This document shows, piece after piece, positions 26,701-36,369 of a stretch of 64,000 nucleotides of DNA. The DNA comes from Arcanobacterium phocae (GTDB taxonomy: Bacteria; Actinomycetota; Actinomycetes; Actinomycetales; Actinomycetaceae). The notes under the pieces are model-generated. The model saw only the letters and a program-made list of their open reading frames with translations, was not told the origin of the DNA and searched no databases. Both the position numbers and the translations under genes were made by a program. The stretch covers positions 1,550,001-1,614,000 of the forward strand of contig NZ_LT629804.1 in NCBI RefSeq assembly GCF_900105865.1, given 5' to 3'. The stretch's first letter is position 1; each line of letters opens with the position of its first letter.

Positions 26701-28128
26701 TTAGTAATGCGAGAGGACGACCGTCCCTATGGGAGCCCAATCGAAGAGTGTGTGCGCATCATCAACTGACATATTCAGACATCCGTGGGAACCATGGTCT
26801 CCAGCATGATAACCAAAACTACTAAACCAGGGCGCCCCATGAATCGCATAGTCGCCATGAAAATACATAACCCATGGAACGTTAGGTACATTGTATGTAC
26901 TTCCATCAAGATTCCGACCGGACATATTTTGTTGAGCGGTCTTATGCCAAACCTTGAATTCACCAGTAACTGTGGGAGTCTTGGTTGATCCAGGTACAAA
27001 AAGCGCTGGCCCACGAACTTGAGTAGCTCCTTCGTATCCGATCGCAGTGAAGTTTGAGAGATTGACATCAATCCATTTCTCCCCCTCAGCAGCAAGATAT
27101 GGAAGATTCTCAGCTCCCGCAGCGACCACTTTTTCTTCCCAAGTTTTCTCACCTTCAGTCACCTCTGTGGCTGAAGCTGTAGGTTGACCGGCAATAAAAT
27201 TGGTTGTAATTTGCTGAACAATTGAGTCGATATTCGAGACAGTTTTTTTACCTTGAGGTTCTGTTTTTACCTTAATAATTTCGCCAGCGGCATTCTTATA
27301 ACGCATGCCCACTATGGCATCGGATTCAAGTGTTTTAGAAGACTCCGTGACCCATTTTGTCACGGCGTCTCGATCAATCTCTGGCTCACCATCAATAACT
27401 TTTATCCATGACGCTTTGGTGAGGGCATCTGCTGCTAAAGTCTCATTTCCAACCGCTAATGTTACTTCAGTTGAGACTATATCATTAGCTGTTTTTGCAA
27501 TTTGTTTGAGCTCATCACTCGGATCCTTTGGGGATAGATCCGCTATGTTCACTTCGACTGGGATGGTTTTTTGAGCATGCGCAAGCACATTAGCAACGCG
27601 CTTAACTTCTTCTATTGGAACTCCCTGACCTTCTGTTCCAGGAACGACGACGAAGGTATCAGCTTTAAGCTCAACATGCGGATCCGTTGGAGGAGTAATT
27701 GATTCTTGGCCTTCAGTTAACGAGCGAGCAAACTTTTCAATTTTCTCATCATCTACGAACGCTAGTACAGGGTCTACAGACGGCTTCGTAAATACCGATG
27801 TCAAATAATCCCCGACAGAACGATGCTTAGTTAATGCAGCAGAGGTAGTTTTTGAAACGTCCAACGACGCGCCCAGGGTAGCTAAATTCGCAGTTACATC
27901 GTTAACACCCTGCCCGCCAATTTTTGCAGAAATAGTGCGTACATTAGATGTTAGCTTGGACTCGATTTCCGATTTGCTCATACCGCCGACGTTAAGATCG
28001 CCGATGTGTGTTTGAGGTAGCGCCCTGCCTGATATTGCAAAATAGCTTACATAGGTAACTATGGCTATCAAAATAACGCCACTTAGGCCTAAAGTTCCGA
28101 AGAGAGCCAACCGTTTTTTCGTCATCAT
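26701..28128 (-). CDS. L,D-transpeptidase (YkuD domain) with peptidoglycan-binding-4 region
   Basis: A 475-residue cell-wall enzyme. One membrane helix (about 10-32) anchors it. The ectodomain begins with HIGDLNVGGMSKSEIESKL, as in VanW/PG_binding_4 proteins. The YkuD catalytic domain is at the C-terminus, with HGDYAIHG followed by SHGCLNM, whose cysteine (about C450) is the nucleophile. It should make 3-3 peptide cross-links or attach proteins to murein. The inverted repeat 28151-28190 separates it from aspS, so it likely has its own promoter within 28129-28150 or reads through. Confidence 0.95.
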   Translation of the reverse strand: MMTKKRLALFGTLGLSGVILIAIVTYVSYFAISGRALPQTHIGDLNVGGMSKSEIESKLTSNVRTISAKIGGQGVNDVTANLATLGASLDVSKTTSAALTKHRSVGDYLTSVFTKPSVDPVLAFVDDEKIEKFARSLTEGQESITPPTDPHVELKADTFVVVPGTEGQGVPIEEVKRVANVLAHAQKTIPVEVNIADLSPKDPSDELKQIAKTANDIVSTEVTLAVGNETLAADALTKASWIKVIDGEPEIDRDAVTKWVTESSKTLESDAIVGMRYKNAAGEIIKVKTEPQGKKTVSNIDSIVQQITTNFIAGQPTASATEVTEGEKTWEEKVVAAGAENLPYLAAEGEKWIDVNLSNFTAIGYEGATQVRGPALFVPGSTKTPTVTGEFKVWHKTAQQNMSGRNLDGSTYNVPNVPWVMYFHGDYAIHGAPWFSSFGYHAGDHGSHGCLNMSVDDAHTLFDWAPIGTVVLSHY

Positions 28129-28150
28129 TTACCTCGACATCAACCTGACT

Positions 28151-28190
28151 CTAGTGTGTGGTGCATCATTTCCGATACACCACACACTAG
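28151..28190 (-). terminator. Inverted repeat after aspS
   Basis: Perfect 13-base arms CTAGTGTGTGGTG and CACCACACACTAG enclose a 14-base loop. It begins 16 bases past the aspS stop. There is no T-run, so it could be a U-less terminator or an operator for the downstream L,D-transpeptidase gene. Confidence 0.6.
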
Positions 28191-28205
28191 TAATTGAAAA
28201 TGCTA

Positions 28206-30023
28206 CTACTTTGTTTCAGCTTTCGCCATCGGAGTAGATTTCTTTGTCTCTTCCTTCTTCTTTGGCTTAGCGTCCACACCGGCCTCTTTACGTTGTTGCA
28301 TCGTAATTGGAGCTGGAGCATCAGTCATCGGGTCCCAACCGTTGCCAATCTTCGGGAAGGCTATGACGTCACGAATGGAAGGTGCTTTAGTTAGCAAAGC
28401 AACGATACGGTCCCACCCAAAAGCAATTCCACCATGCGGTGGCGCACCGAACTTGAATGCATCAAGCAAGAATCCGAATTTCTCTTGTGCTTGCTCTGCG
28501 TTCAAGCCCATCACCTTAAACACACGCTCTTGGACATCCCGACGATGGATACGGATTGAACCGCCACCAATTTCGTTGCCGTTGCAGACAATGTCATAGG
28601 CGTACGCAAGAGCGTTACCTGGATCCTCGTCAAACTTATCCAGCCACTCTGGCTTTGGCGAGGTAAAGGCGTGATGGACAGCAGTCCATGCGCCGTCGGC
28701 GACGGCGACATCGCCTTCTGCTTCAGCCGCCTTTGTGCTCTTGAACAAAGGCGCGTCGACAACCCAGACAAAAGCCCAATCGTCATCATTAATAAGACCA
28801 CAACGTTTACCAATTTCCAAACGTGCTGCACCTAGCAACTCACGTGATGCGCCCGGTTCTCCCGCGGCAAAGAAAATACAATCGCCATTACCAGCGCCGG
28901 TAGCTTCCAGCAATCCCGCACGTTCTGCATCGGAAATATTCTTAGCAACCGGACCGCCTACAGTACCGTCGTCGGCAATCGTGACGTACGCAAGACCTTT
29001 AGCACCGCGAGCTTTCGCCCACTCTTGCCACTTGTCAAAAGTACGTCGTGGCTGAGAAGCCCCACCAGGCATTACAACAGCACCAACATACTCGTTCTGG
29101 AAAACACGGAATGGCGTGTCCTTAAAGTAGTCCGTTAGATCAATCAGCTTTTGGCCGAACCGTAAATCTGGCTTATCCGAACCATAGTTCTCCATGGCGT
29201 CTTTGTAGGTCATGTGTGGGATCGGAGTGTCCAGCTTGTAGCCAATCAGGCCCCAAATCTCACGCAAAACATCTTCTGCCACAGCCATAACATCTTCTTG
29301 CTCAACAAAGCTCATTTCAACGTCGAGCTGAGTGAATTCTGGCTGACGGTCCGCACGGAAATCTTCATCGCGGTAGCATCGAGCAATCTGATAATAGCGT
29401 TCCATACCCGCAACCATGAGGAGCTGCTTAAAAAGCTGAGGTGACTGCGGTAGCGCATACCATGATCCAGGAGCCAAACGGGCTGGGACAATAAAGTCAC
29501 GAGCGCCTTCTGGCGTAGACCGGATCAGAGTCGGGGTTTCAACTTCAACGAAGTCATACCCATCAAGCACTCGGCGTGCTGCCTGCGATACCTTAGCACG
29601 CAACCGGATTGCATGCTGTTCATAGGAACGACGAAGATCCAAATAACGATACTTAAGTCGAGTTTCTTCATTAACTGAGCCGGCGTCTTCTGCTGCATCA
29701 GATACTTGGAATGGTAGTGGAGCTGATGGGTTAAGTACCTCTACCTCAGTTGCTTCAACTTCAACATCACCAGTCGGAATAGCAGCGTTAGCGTTACCTT
29801 CCGGACGAGCAATGACGGTACCAGTAACTTTCAGAACGTATTCGGAGCGCAATTCATGCGCAACCTCCGCACGAATTGTCACCTGTGCAATACCCGAAGC
29901 ATCGCGCAAATCGATGAACGCGATGCCACCGTGATCACGACGACGATCAACCCATCCGGTTAGCGTAACTGTCGATCCGATATCTTCTTTTCGCAGGGAA
30001 CCTGCCATACGAGTGCGTAACAC
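28206..30023 (-). CDS. aspS: Aspartyl-tRNA synthetase
   Basis: A 605-residue class II synthetase of the long bacterial type. The N-terminal OB fold reads [18 protein letters not shown], motif 2 is around [20 protein letters not shown], and motif 3 is [10 protein letters not shown]. The start is the GTG at 30023 ([13 protein letters not shown]), preceded by GAGGA. The ATG at 30008 would lose conserved residues. The C-terminus carries a lysine-rich tail ([18 protein letters not shown]). The 223 bases upstream (30024-30246) hold both divergent promoters and two copies of CGCGAGACGRGCG, but no other gene that I see. Confidence 0.97.
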   Translation of the reverse strand: MLRTRMAGSLRKEDIGSTVTLTGWVDRRRDHGGIAFIDLRDASGIAQVTIRAEVAHELRSEYVLKVTGTVIARPEGNANAAIPTGDVEVEATEVEVLNPSAPLPFQVSDAAEDAGSVNEETRLKYRYLDLRRSYEQHAIRLRAKVSQAARRVLDGYDFVEVETPTLIRSTPEGARDFIVPARLAPGSWYALPQSPQLFKQLLMVAGMERYYQIARCYRDEDFRADRQPEFTQLDVEMSFVEQEDVMAVAEDVLREIWGLIGYKLDTPIPHMTYKDAMENYGSDKPDLRFGQKLIDLTDYFKDTPFRVFQNEYVGAVVMPGGASQPRRTFDKWQEWAKARGAKGLAYVTIADDGTVGGPVAKNISDAERAGLLEATGAGNGDCIFFAAGEPGASRELLGAARLEIGKRCGLINDDDWAFVWVVDAPLFKSTKAAEAEGDVAVADGAWTAVHHAFTSPKPEWLDKFDEDPGNALAYAYDIVCNGNEIGGGSIRIHRRDVQERVFKVMGLNAEQAQEKFGFLLDAFKFGAPPHGGIAFGWDRIVALLTKAPSIRDVIAFPKIGNGWDPMTDAPAPITMQQRKEAGVDAKPKKKEETKKSTPMAKAETK

Positions 30024-30246
30024 GCAATCCTCATTTCTCTACTCATTAATCTTCATCCGCGAGACGAGCGGACTACAGCACATCGCGAGACGGGCGATGC
30101 GCACGGTTTCTACTTTACTCCTGCTTCCCGCTCTATTAGTTGGACAATTTACGGGGTTTATATCACGATTTCACTAGTGAGGACTTGGCATAAATCACGT
30201 TTAACTTAGCCGGTGCTCCACCTATCTGCGATGAAGGTGTGCCAAG

Positions 30247-31635
30247 ATGAAAGCTATGACGAGTGTACCGATGGAAAATAATGAAGTGCCTGTTTCTCGC
30301 AATCTCGAGCGTTGGATCCTGATTCTTGCGATTGTGTTTATTTCACTGGCAGCCTTCCAGACAATGGCAGCTACGACCGCGATGCCATATATTGTGGAGA
30401 TTCTGGGAGGAAAACATCTGTATGCTCTGGCGGCTGGTATCGTGTTCGCTGCCCAGCTGATGACAACAGCACTTGCCGGCCCCTGGGTTGATGCCCGCGG
30501 CCCTAAACCGTCATTCTTTACCGGCGCCACGTTAGCACTAGTCGGGCTTACCATAGCTGCGCTAGCTCCTAATATCGAGATGATTGTCGTAGGCAGAGCG
30601 CTACAAGGTTTTGGCTCCGGACTTCTAGTTGTTCCGCTATACGTATTAGTCGGTAATTTTATTTCCAAAGAACGACAGCCTCGCTATTTCGCAGCCTTCG
30701 CTACCGCGTGGGTCATTCCGGCTCTTGTTGGACCTTTCCTAGCTGGCTTGTTAGTTGAATATCTCTCATGGCGTTGGGTATTTGGTTTTACCCCAATTGT
30801 TTTCTTCTTTATCATGCCACTGGCTTGGACCAAGTTTAAAGAGTTGCCGGCGCACAAAAATCGCCAACCTATCCGTGCACTAAATGTTTTCTACCTTGCT
30901 TCGGGAGCCAGTGTCGGTATTGCAGCGCTCTTGGTGGCTTCTTCCAACAAAGGACAACCAGATCTCAAAACATTGGCTCTTTTAACAATCGGAATCGTCC
31001 TAGTGACAGTTTTTGCTCCATTGCTTCTGCCAGAGGGAACATTCCGTGCTCAACGTGGAGTACCATCGGCAGTTCTTCTACGTGGCACTGCAAACGGCTG
31101 TTTAATGGCAGTGGAGATCTATCTTCCACTGATTTTGAAAGAGATTCACGGCTGGTCTGCAACTCGCGCTGGTTTTGTTCTAACGATGTCAGCAGTCTCG
31201 TGGGCTCTCGCCTCACAGTTACAAGGCCGAATCACGGATGAACGACGACGTAATCGTATTCCATACATCGGTGTTGCTATGCAGCTCATCGGTACGCTAA
31301 TTGTCTTCCCTGCTGTTTTACCTTCAGTCACGGGAATTGTCGTGCTTATCGGATGGTTCATCGCCGGTTTCGGGCTTGGTTACCTCTACCCAGCACTTAC
31401 CGTTCATGCTCTTGCACTGACTCCGCTCCAACGCCATGGAGAAGTCTCCGCTGCACTGCAAATTGCTGACACCCTAGGAGCCGCATTCTTGATCGGATTA
31501 GCTGGTATTGCTTATGCTCTGTCCGCTGGCTTAGGTACCTTCAGCTACGGTATCCCGATCTTACTGATCATCATCATACTTTTTGGCGCTGTTGCTCTTA
31601 CCAATCGCATCCAGCCCGCTGACAACGTGGGATAA
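30247..31635 (+). CDS. MFS transporter (drug/metabolite exporter type)
   Basis: A 462-residue major facilitator protein with about 12-14 hydrophobic segments. The motif-A region is present as GPWVDARGPKPSFF between helices 2 and 3, and motif C-like GPFLAGLLVEY in helix 5 suggests an antiporter of the DHA2 type. GAAGG lies 9 bases before the ATG at 30247. It is divergent from aspS and followed 148 bases later by the helicase gene. The substrate is unknown. Confidence 0.88.
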   Translation: MKAMTSVPMENNEVPVSRNLERWILILAIVFISLAAFQTMAATTAMPYIVEILGGKHLYALAAGIVFAAQLMTTALAGPWVDARGPKPSFFTGATLALVGLTIAALAPNIEMIVVGRALQGFGSGLLVVPLYVLVGNFISKERQPRYFAAFATAWVIPALVGPFLAGLLVEYLSWRWVFGFTPIVFFFIMPLAWTKFKELPAHKNRQPIRALNVFYLASGASVGIAALLVASSNKGQPDLKTLALLTIGIVLVTVFAPLLLPEGTFRAQRGVPSAVLLRGTANGCLMAVEIYLPLILKEIHGWSATRAGFVLTMSAVSWALASQLQGRITDERRRNRIPYIGVAMQLIGTLIVFPAVLPSVTGIVVLIGWFIAGFGLGYLYPALTVHALALTPLQRHGEVSAALQIADTLGAAFLIGLAGIAYALSAGLGTFSYGIPILLIIIILFGAVALTNRIQPADNVG

Positions 31636-31783
31636 CACACGGTAAGGGATATCACCGCGAACATTAGCCCACGGCAAGCTCGGAACCGTTAGAGTAGATG
31701 GTGCGCAAGTCTTGCGCCTGGCCCGCTAGTGTTTGCATGGGGATTTTCCGCGGGCTTAACCGATCTACGTTTGGAATTTCTAC

Positions 31784-33685
31784 ATGGCTAATGCCACTAC
31801 TTTTGCTGATCTCAATCTACCTGAAGACTTACTCTCGGCTGTAACCGATCTTGGGTATACCACTCCTACTGCTATTCAAGAGCAAGCCATTCCGCTTCTT
31901 CTCGAAGGCCGTGACGTTCTTGGTGTCGCACAAACCGGCACTGGTAAAACAGCTGCTTTTGCACTTCCAATGCTTGCGCATGTTGATGCAAATAACCGCC
32001 ACGTTCAAGCACTCGTACTAGCTCCGACTCGCGAACTAGCACTCCAAGGCGCAGATGCGATTGAGACGTTCGCTGCGCAAACCGGCGGTCTCGACGTCGT
32101 CGCCGTCTACGGCGGTTCAGCTTACGGCCCGCAACTAGGAGCTCTACGTGATGGCGCTCAAGTTGTTGTCGGCACCCCTGGACGCGTTATGGACATGATT
32201 GACCGCGGCGCGCTTGACCTGTCAACAATTCGTTATTTCGTTTTGGACGAAGCGGATGAAATGTTACGCATGGGTTTCGCCGAAGACGTTGAAAAAATTG
32301 CCTCTGACTTACCCGCAGAACGTATTTCCGCATTATTCTCTGCAACTATGCCAAAGCAAATCCGCTTTGTTGCAGAAAAGCATTTGAACAACCCGGCTGA
32401 GGTTCAGGTATCATCTCCGAGCTCAACAGTTGACACGATTACCCAAACCTACGCAGTTGTCCCGTCACGCCATAAAGTCGGCGCCTTAGCACGCGTTTTA
32501 GCAACAACTGAAGCCGATGCAGCGTTGGTCTTTGTGCGCACACGCGCAACAGCTGAAGACCTTGCGATTGAACTAACCACGCGTGGCGTACAAGCAGCCG
32601 CGCTATCAGGTGATGTAGCACAAAAAGACCGTGAAAAATTGGTAGACCGGTTACGACATGGCTCTATTGACGTTCTCGTTGCAACTGACGTTGCTGCGCG
32701 TGGTCTCGACGTCGAACGTATTGGCCTTGTGGTTAATTTTGATATTCCGCGCGAAGTCGAAACCTATGTACACCGTATTGGACGTACTGGCCGTGCTGGC
32801 CGCGAAGGAACTGCGTTGTCGTTCGTTACACCAAAGGAAAAGCAACGTCTGCGTCGCATCGAAAAAGTCACTCACACCCGGATGAAGGAAGTCGAGCTAC
32901 CGACCCCTGCTGAAGTTTCTGGTTTACGTGCACGTAAGTTGTTGGCATCAGCGGTTGAACGCCATGCTGTTGGACGTTTGCATGTTTACGATGAAATTAT
33001 TGCTGAGTTTATTGCAGCTCAAGAAGACGCTCAAAGTGACGGCATGGAATTGCTTACCCTAGCTGATTTAGTAGCTTCGCTACTGGCACTTGGTGTTCGC
33101 GATCCAGGTCCACAATCCAGCGACGAACCCGATAAGCTAACCGTCGGTTTCTCCGGCGACGACGATAGTCGAGACCGTCGGGGACGACGCGATGATCGAA
33201 GTCGTCGTGACGATCGTGGCCGACGTAGTGATCGTCGAGATCACGGTGGCTTCGATGAACCTGGTACTACCTATCGAGTCGAAGTGGGACGCCGTGACGG
33301 AGTGGCTCCAGGTGCCATTGTTGGCGCGATGACAAACGAAGGTGGTCTGCGAGGCTCGCAACTTGGCAAGATCGATATCTTCCCTTCGTTCTCTCTAGTC
33401 CACGTCAGCGATAAACTTGATAGTGCAACTATGGGTCGTATTGCTAAGGCACGTGTTTCTGGCCGTACTTTGGATATCACTGTAGATTCTGGTCCTCGTG
33501 GTGGACATCGGTCTTTCGATGACAGCGACGAAGCTGGCTTGCGGAAATACCGCGCTGATCGGAAGTTTGGTGAAGAACGTTCATCACGCCGTCAGTCCCA
33601 ACCGGATCGCCGTGGTTCATTCAAGAAGCAACATCGTAAGGGTGGCTGGAAGAGTGACCGTCGGTCATTCCATGATGCTTACTAA
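31784..33685 (+). CDS. deaD: DEAD-box ATP-dependent RNA helicase (DeaD/CsdA type)
   Basis: A 633-residue helicase. Core motifs in order are the Q motif region FADLNLPEDLL, AQTGTGKTAAF, PTRELALQ, TPGRVMD, DEADEML, SATMPKQ, VATDVAARGLD and HRIGRTGRAGREG. The C-terminus holds a DbpA-type RNA-binding domain (YRVEVGRRDGVAPGAIVGA) preceded by an Arg/Asp-rich linker (DRRGRRDDRSRRDDRGRRSD) and followed by a basic tail. Such enzymes help ribosome assembly and mRNA decay, often in the cold. The leader (31636-31783) contains GCGCAAG/CTTGCGC and GCCCGC/GCGGGC stems and no clear Shine-Dalgarno. Confidence 0.95.
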   Translation: MANATTFADLNLPEDLLSAVTDLGYTTPTAIQEQAIPLLLEGRDVLGVAQTGTGKTAAFALPMLAHVDANNRHVQALVLAPTRELALQGADAIETFAAQTGGLDVVAVYGGSAYGPQLGALRDGAQVVVGTPGRVMDMIDRGALDLSTIRYFVLDEADEMLRMGFAEDVEKIASDLPAERISALFSATMPKQIRFVAEKHLNNPAEVQVSSPSSTVDTITQTYAVVPSRHKVGALARVLATTEADAALVFVRTRATAEDLAIELTTRGVQAAALSGDVAQKDREKLVDRLRHGSIDVLVATDVAARGLDVERIGLVVNFDIPREVETYVHRIGRTGRAGREGTALSFVTPKEKQRLRRIEKVTHTRMKEVELPTPAEVSGLRARKLLASAVERHAVGRLHVYDEIIAEFIAAQEDAQSDGMELLTLADLVASLLALGVRDPGPQSSDEPDKLTVGFSGDDDSRDRRGRRDDRSRRDDRGRRSDRRDHGGFDEPGTTYRVEVGRRDGVAPGAIVGAMTNEGGLRGSQLGKIDIFPSFSLVHVSDKLDSATMGRIAKARVSGRTLDITVDSGPRGGHRSFDDSDEAGLRKYRADRKFGEERSSRRQSQPDRRGSFKKQHRKGGWKSDRRSFHDAY

Positions 33686-33700
33686 GAAGTAAAAACTGTA

Positions 33701-33717
33701 AGGAGAGGGGCCAAGCT
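33701..33717. terminator. Left arm of a terminator palindrome split by the IS
   Basis: AGGAGAGGGGCCAAGCT is the exact reverse complement of 34739-34755. Without the IS the arms would be separated only by ACC, making a 17-pair hairpin between the convergent helicase and GTPase genes. In this genome the arms lie about 1 kb apart. Confidence 0.85.
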
Positions 33718-33720
33718 ACC
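33718..33720. repeat. 3-bp target site duplication, left copy
   Basis: ACC immediately precedes the IS end TGAACTGC, and the same ACC (34736-34738) follows the other end. Three to four bases is the size expected for IS3-family insertions. Confidence 0.8.
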
Positions 33721-33766
33721 TGAACTGCTCCCCAGATGTTGGACAGTTTTAATCGTATCCTACTCG

Positions 33767-34304
33767 TTAGGCTGCAAGGGCTTGATTTCGGTATTCAATC
33801 GGGGTCAGGCCCTTGAGTCGTTCTTGGATACGGTTGTTGTTATACCAGGTAATGTATTGGTCGAGTTGGTCAAGCTGGTTACGCCACGATACATGCTGGT
33901 AATGAAATCCTTGATCAGTATGAACAATCAATCCTGGCTGAGGTTTTTCCTTGGCGATAGTCTTGGACTAAAGAAGTAGCTGTGAAAGCTGTTGTGGGAT
34001 GAAAAGCATGCGTGGCAGCGATAATGGCCCCATCGAACAAGTCGATAATGGGTGAGAAATAGACTTTCTTGCCACATACTCGGAGCTTGAGTGACATCCG
34101 AGACCCATTGACGGATCGACTTCCGTGACACCAAAGTCACGGTTAACCGCCAACCATCTTTCATTAACGCTAACCGGATACGCCGGTGACCATATCGGCC
34201 ATGTGCTTGATGGTAATAGAATGTTGAGCGAGCAATCCCGGCAATACGTAGTAAGTCACTAAAGCGATAGCGGGACTTGAGATCTGCCACGACCCGGGTC
34301 CGGG
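33767..34304 (-). pseudogene. IS3 orfB transposase remnant (deleted and frameshifted)
   Basis: Pieces of an IS3 orfB occur in order but in different frames: ADLKSRYRFSDLLRIAGIAR with STFYYHQ, then AHGRYGHRRIRLALMKDGW, then QWVSDVT, then VYFSPIIDLFDGAIIAATHA, then HTDQGFHYQH joined to SWRNQLDQLDQYITWYNNNR, and the end LTPIEYRNQALAA. The first aspartate (WVSDVT) and second (HTDQG) of the DDE triad survive. The stretch with the catalytic glutamate, expected between HTDQGFHYQH and the C-terminal YNNNR block, is deleted. It cannot make active transposase. Confidence 0.9.
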
Positions 34305-34674
34305 TTAGTGCTCGTTGTTCATCAACTCCCTTAATGCTTTTAGGTAAGCATTTTCCGCTTCTAAGTACTCTAAACGGCGTTTGAGCTGATCGAGCTCACT
34401 AACTGGCCGGGGTTGATGTGGATCTTTTCTTGGTCGACCCTTTAGGCGAGGACGTAACCCGTCTACTCCTTTGCCCCGATAGATCCGAACCCATTTCTCT
34501 AACAGTTTTGATGAGGACAAGTCTGCCATGAACACGCCACCTCTCCCATAGATTCTCTGCAGTTCTCACCCCAACACCCACATGCTTGCTAGCAGCATAG
34601 GCACCAAACCCAGCCTCAAACAACGAAACCAACTGCTCACGCTGGTACGCACTAGCCCTACTCGAAGCCAACAT
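34305..34674 (-). pseudogene. IS3 orfA remnant (helix-turn-helix protein, broken)
   Basis: The first part, MLASSRASAYQREQLVSLFE to ENLWERWRVHGRLVL, is in one frame. The second, ADLSSSKLLEKWVRIYRGKG to LRELMNNEH, is in another, and a stretch between them seems to be missing. The second part holds the helix-turn-helix and leucine-zipper-like segment typical of OrfA. The end overlaps orfB in the -1 frame as in active IS3 elements. Confidence 0.85.
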
Positions 34675-34735
34675 AAAACTACCCCCCTGAAAGAAGGAAC
34701 CCAATCAACAAGTCCAACTTTCAGGGAGCAGTTCA

Positions 34736-34738
34736 ACC
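34736..34738. repeat. 3-bp target site duplication, right copy
   Basis: ACC directly follows the IS end AGCAGTTCA and matches 33718-33720. Confidence 0.8.
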
Positions 34739-34755
34739 AGCTTGGCCCCTCTCCT
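34739..34755. terminator. Right arm of the terminator palindrome split by the IS
   Basis: AGCTTGGCCCCTCTCCT pairs fully with 33701-33717. It lies 6 bases past the stop of the minus-strand GTPase gene, so the intact hairpin would have served both convergent genes. Confidence 0.85.
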
Positions 34756-34761
34756 ATGCCT

Positions 34762-36369
34762 TCATGACTTTATAGTCATGAGTTCTTTGCATTCGTGTAC
34801 GACTTTACGATATTGCTCAATATCGTGCGCTAACGGCTCCAATAGTCCTTCGGTAAGATCTTGCTGGAAAGCAGCGGATAGACGAGATTGGATACGGCGT
34901 TCGGTTTTAGTTTGGCCACGGCGAATGAATACTTGGGATATCAGGGAAAGCACCCAGCCTAAAGCAGTACCACTCACTACCATAACCAACGGTAATGGAA
35001 AAATCCCGATCATCGGGGGCCGGTCGAGCCAGATTCCCATATTCACGGCAATAGCCCGAGCAATAAGCCATACCACACCAGTCAAGACGCCAGTCATCAG
35101 TAACCATTGGATGAAATTGACGATTCTCCACCATGCAGGGCGACGATTGTTTTCTAGTTCGGTATGGGAACTGACGTAGTCGGCACGCCGGACAATATCA
35201 GTTACCGGATTAATCGAGTTGGTCATGATGTCATTGGCCCACCGTCGTGGCATATGCTCAGTAGCCGCAGCGAGGTATCGGTGATATTCGTTGTCAGCTT
35301 GTTGCAAAGCAACGTCCGATCTTGAGATGCCAGTAACTGGGGCAAGATTTTGCTCATCTTTTCCAGAGCCAAGCCGGAATCGCTGAAGCGGATCCATGTT
35401 CAGCATTGAAATCCACCGGGTAACCGGCCAACGAGTAGCCTTTTTAGCACGGAAAGTATAGGATTCGCCAGCTAAGCGAGCAACTACCGGTGCACCTGCT
35501 GCCCGAAGCGCCGCATCAACGAATGGAGTTGTGTCAGGTTGCGGGACATCGTCGAGTTGTCCCCCTTGAGATTCAAAATCTTGTGTAATGCGCTGTCCAG
35601 TCACACGCAAATCAGCGGCTAACTTATCAATAAAAGTCTTCTTAGACATTACTAGCTGTGACAGCTTGTCACGTAGCTCCGCTATGCCAGTACCAGTTTG
35701 TGCGGAAGCGACCGTAACGTCAGGTACCACATTATGCGCATCTAAAATCTGTTTTAGCGAGCTTAGGATCTCGCTCTTTTCGCTAGCCACCAGTTTGTCC
35801 GCCTGGTTCAGTACAACGAGCATCGTGCCGGAGTGTTCACTTCGTTGTGCCAAATAATCATCGTGAACAACACTGTCAGCATACTTTTGCGGATCAACAA
35901 CCCACACCACAACATCTGCACGCTTAATAATCGAAGTAGCAAGGGTCCGATTTCCGGCAGATGTGGAATCAATATCGGGTAAGTCAACAAGGACGAACGG
36001 AGCACTTGCCCTGAAAACATCATGCAACTGTGGCCGGTCATAACGATTTGTCGCCCCCACCCACTGGATGAGTCCATTATCAGAATGCTCAGACATAGCC
36101 GAGATAGCTGTTGCGTGGGAGGTTGTTGGGCGAGTCGCTGCTACTGGCAACAATTTTTCGTTAATCAATGCATTGACAATCGAAGATTTACCGGCGCCAG
36201 TAGGTCCGGCGAAAGCGATAACTGTCACCTCGGAAGAAAGATTATGCCTCTCATTGATACGCACAAGGTTCTCGTGGGCCAATGCGCTGGTATCTGGCGA
36301 TAGGTACGGATCTGCCGTATCAACGATATCCGCTAGAAGTTCTACGCCAGATTCAACTGACAGACTCAT
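34762..36369 (-). CDS. Membrane-anchored dynamin-like GTPase, partner 2
   Basis: A 535-residue GTPase. G1 is AFAGPTGAGKSS (52-63), the switch threonines are in RPTTSHA, G3 is VDLPDID (128-134) and G4 is NQAD (188-191). A long helical region follows, and two or three hydrophobic segments lie near the C-terminus (around QWLLMTGVLTGVVWLIARAI and PLPLVMVVSGTALGWVLSLI). This layout fits bacterial dynamin-like proteins such as the Streptomyces DynA/DynB pair, a resemblance of plan rather than a tested homology. It overlaps the upstream GTPase gene by 4 bases, so the two are likely made together and act as a complex at the membrane. Confidence 0.8.
   Translation of the reverse strand: MSLSVESGVELLADIVDTADPYLSPDTSALAHENLVRINERHNLSSEVTVIAFAGPTGAGKSSIVNALINEKLLPVAATRPTTSHATAISAMSEHSDNGLIQWVGATNRYDRPQLHDVFRASAPFVLVDLPDIDSTSAGNRTLATSIIKRADVVVWVVDPQKYADSVVHDDYLAQRSEHSGTMLVVLNQADKLVASEKSEILSSLKQILDAHNVVPDVTVASAQTGTGIAELRDKLSQLVMSKKTFIDKLAADLRVTGQRITQDFESQGGQLDDVPQPDTTPFVDAALRAAGAPVVARLAGESYTFRAKKATRWPVTRWISMLNMDPLQRFRLGSGKDEQNLAPVTGISRSDVALQQADNEYHRYLAAATEHMPRRWANDIMTNSINPVTDIVRRADYVSSHTELENNRRPAWWRIVNFIQWLLMTGVLTGVVWLIARAIAVNMGIWLDRPPMIGIFPLPLVMVVSGTALGWVLSLISQVFIRRGQTKTERRIQSRLSAAFQQDLTEGLLEPLAHDIEQYRKVVHECKELMTIKS

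Larger units (their letters stand above)
33721..34735 (-). mobile_element. Decayed IS3-family (IS150-like) insertion sequence
   Basis: The 1015-bp element has terminal inverted repeats TGAACTGCTCCC...GTTGGAC (20 of 24 positions identical between ends) and a 3-bp ACC duplication. It carries orfA and orfB remnants on the minus strand in the usual IS3 order, with an A-rich CTAAAAGC near their overlap. Intact IS150-group elements are usually 1.2-1.5 kb, so about a fifth to a third has been lost through internal deletions. The ends look intact and could still be moved by a transposase made elsewhere. The insertion lies in the loop of a terminator palindrome. Confidence 0.93.

Noticed and set aside
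30058..30096. Two copies of CGCGAGACGRGCG upstream of aspS
   Set aside because: They could be a regulator site, but two imperfect copies in one place are too little evidence to call one.
31737..31850. Short upstream frame (ATG at 31737) overlapping the deaD start
   Set aside because: It has no Shine-Dalgarno and no support beyond being open.
33181..33245. Repetitive CGTCG/GATCG-rich stretch that looks like a DNA repeat
   Set aside because: It encodes the Arg/Asp-rich linker of the DEAD-box helicase and is explained by codon repetition.
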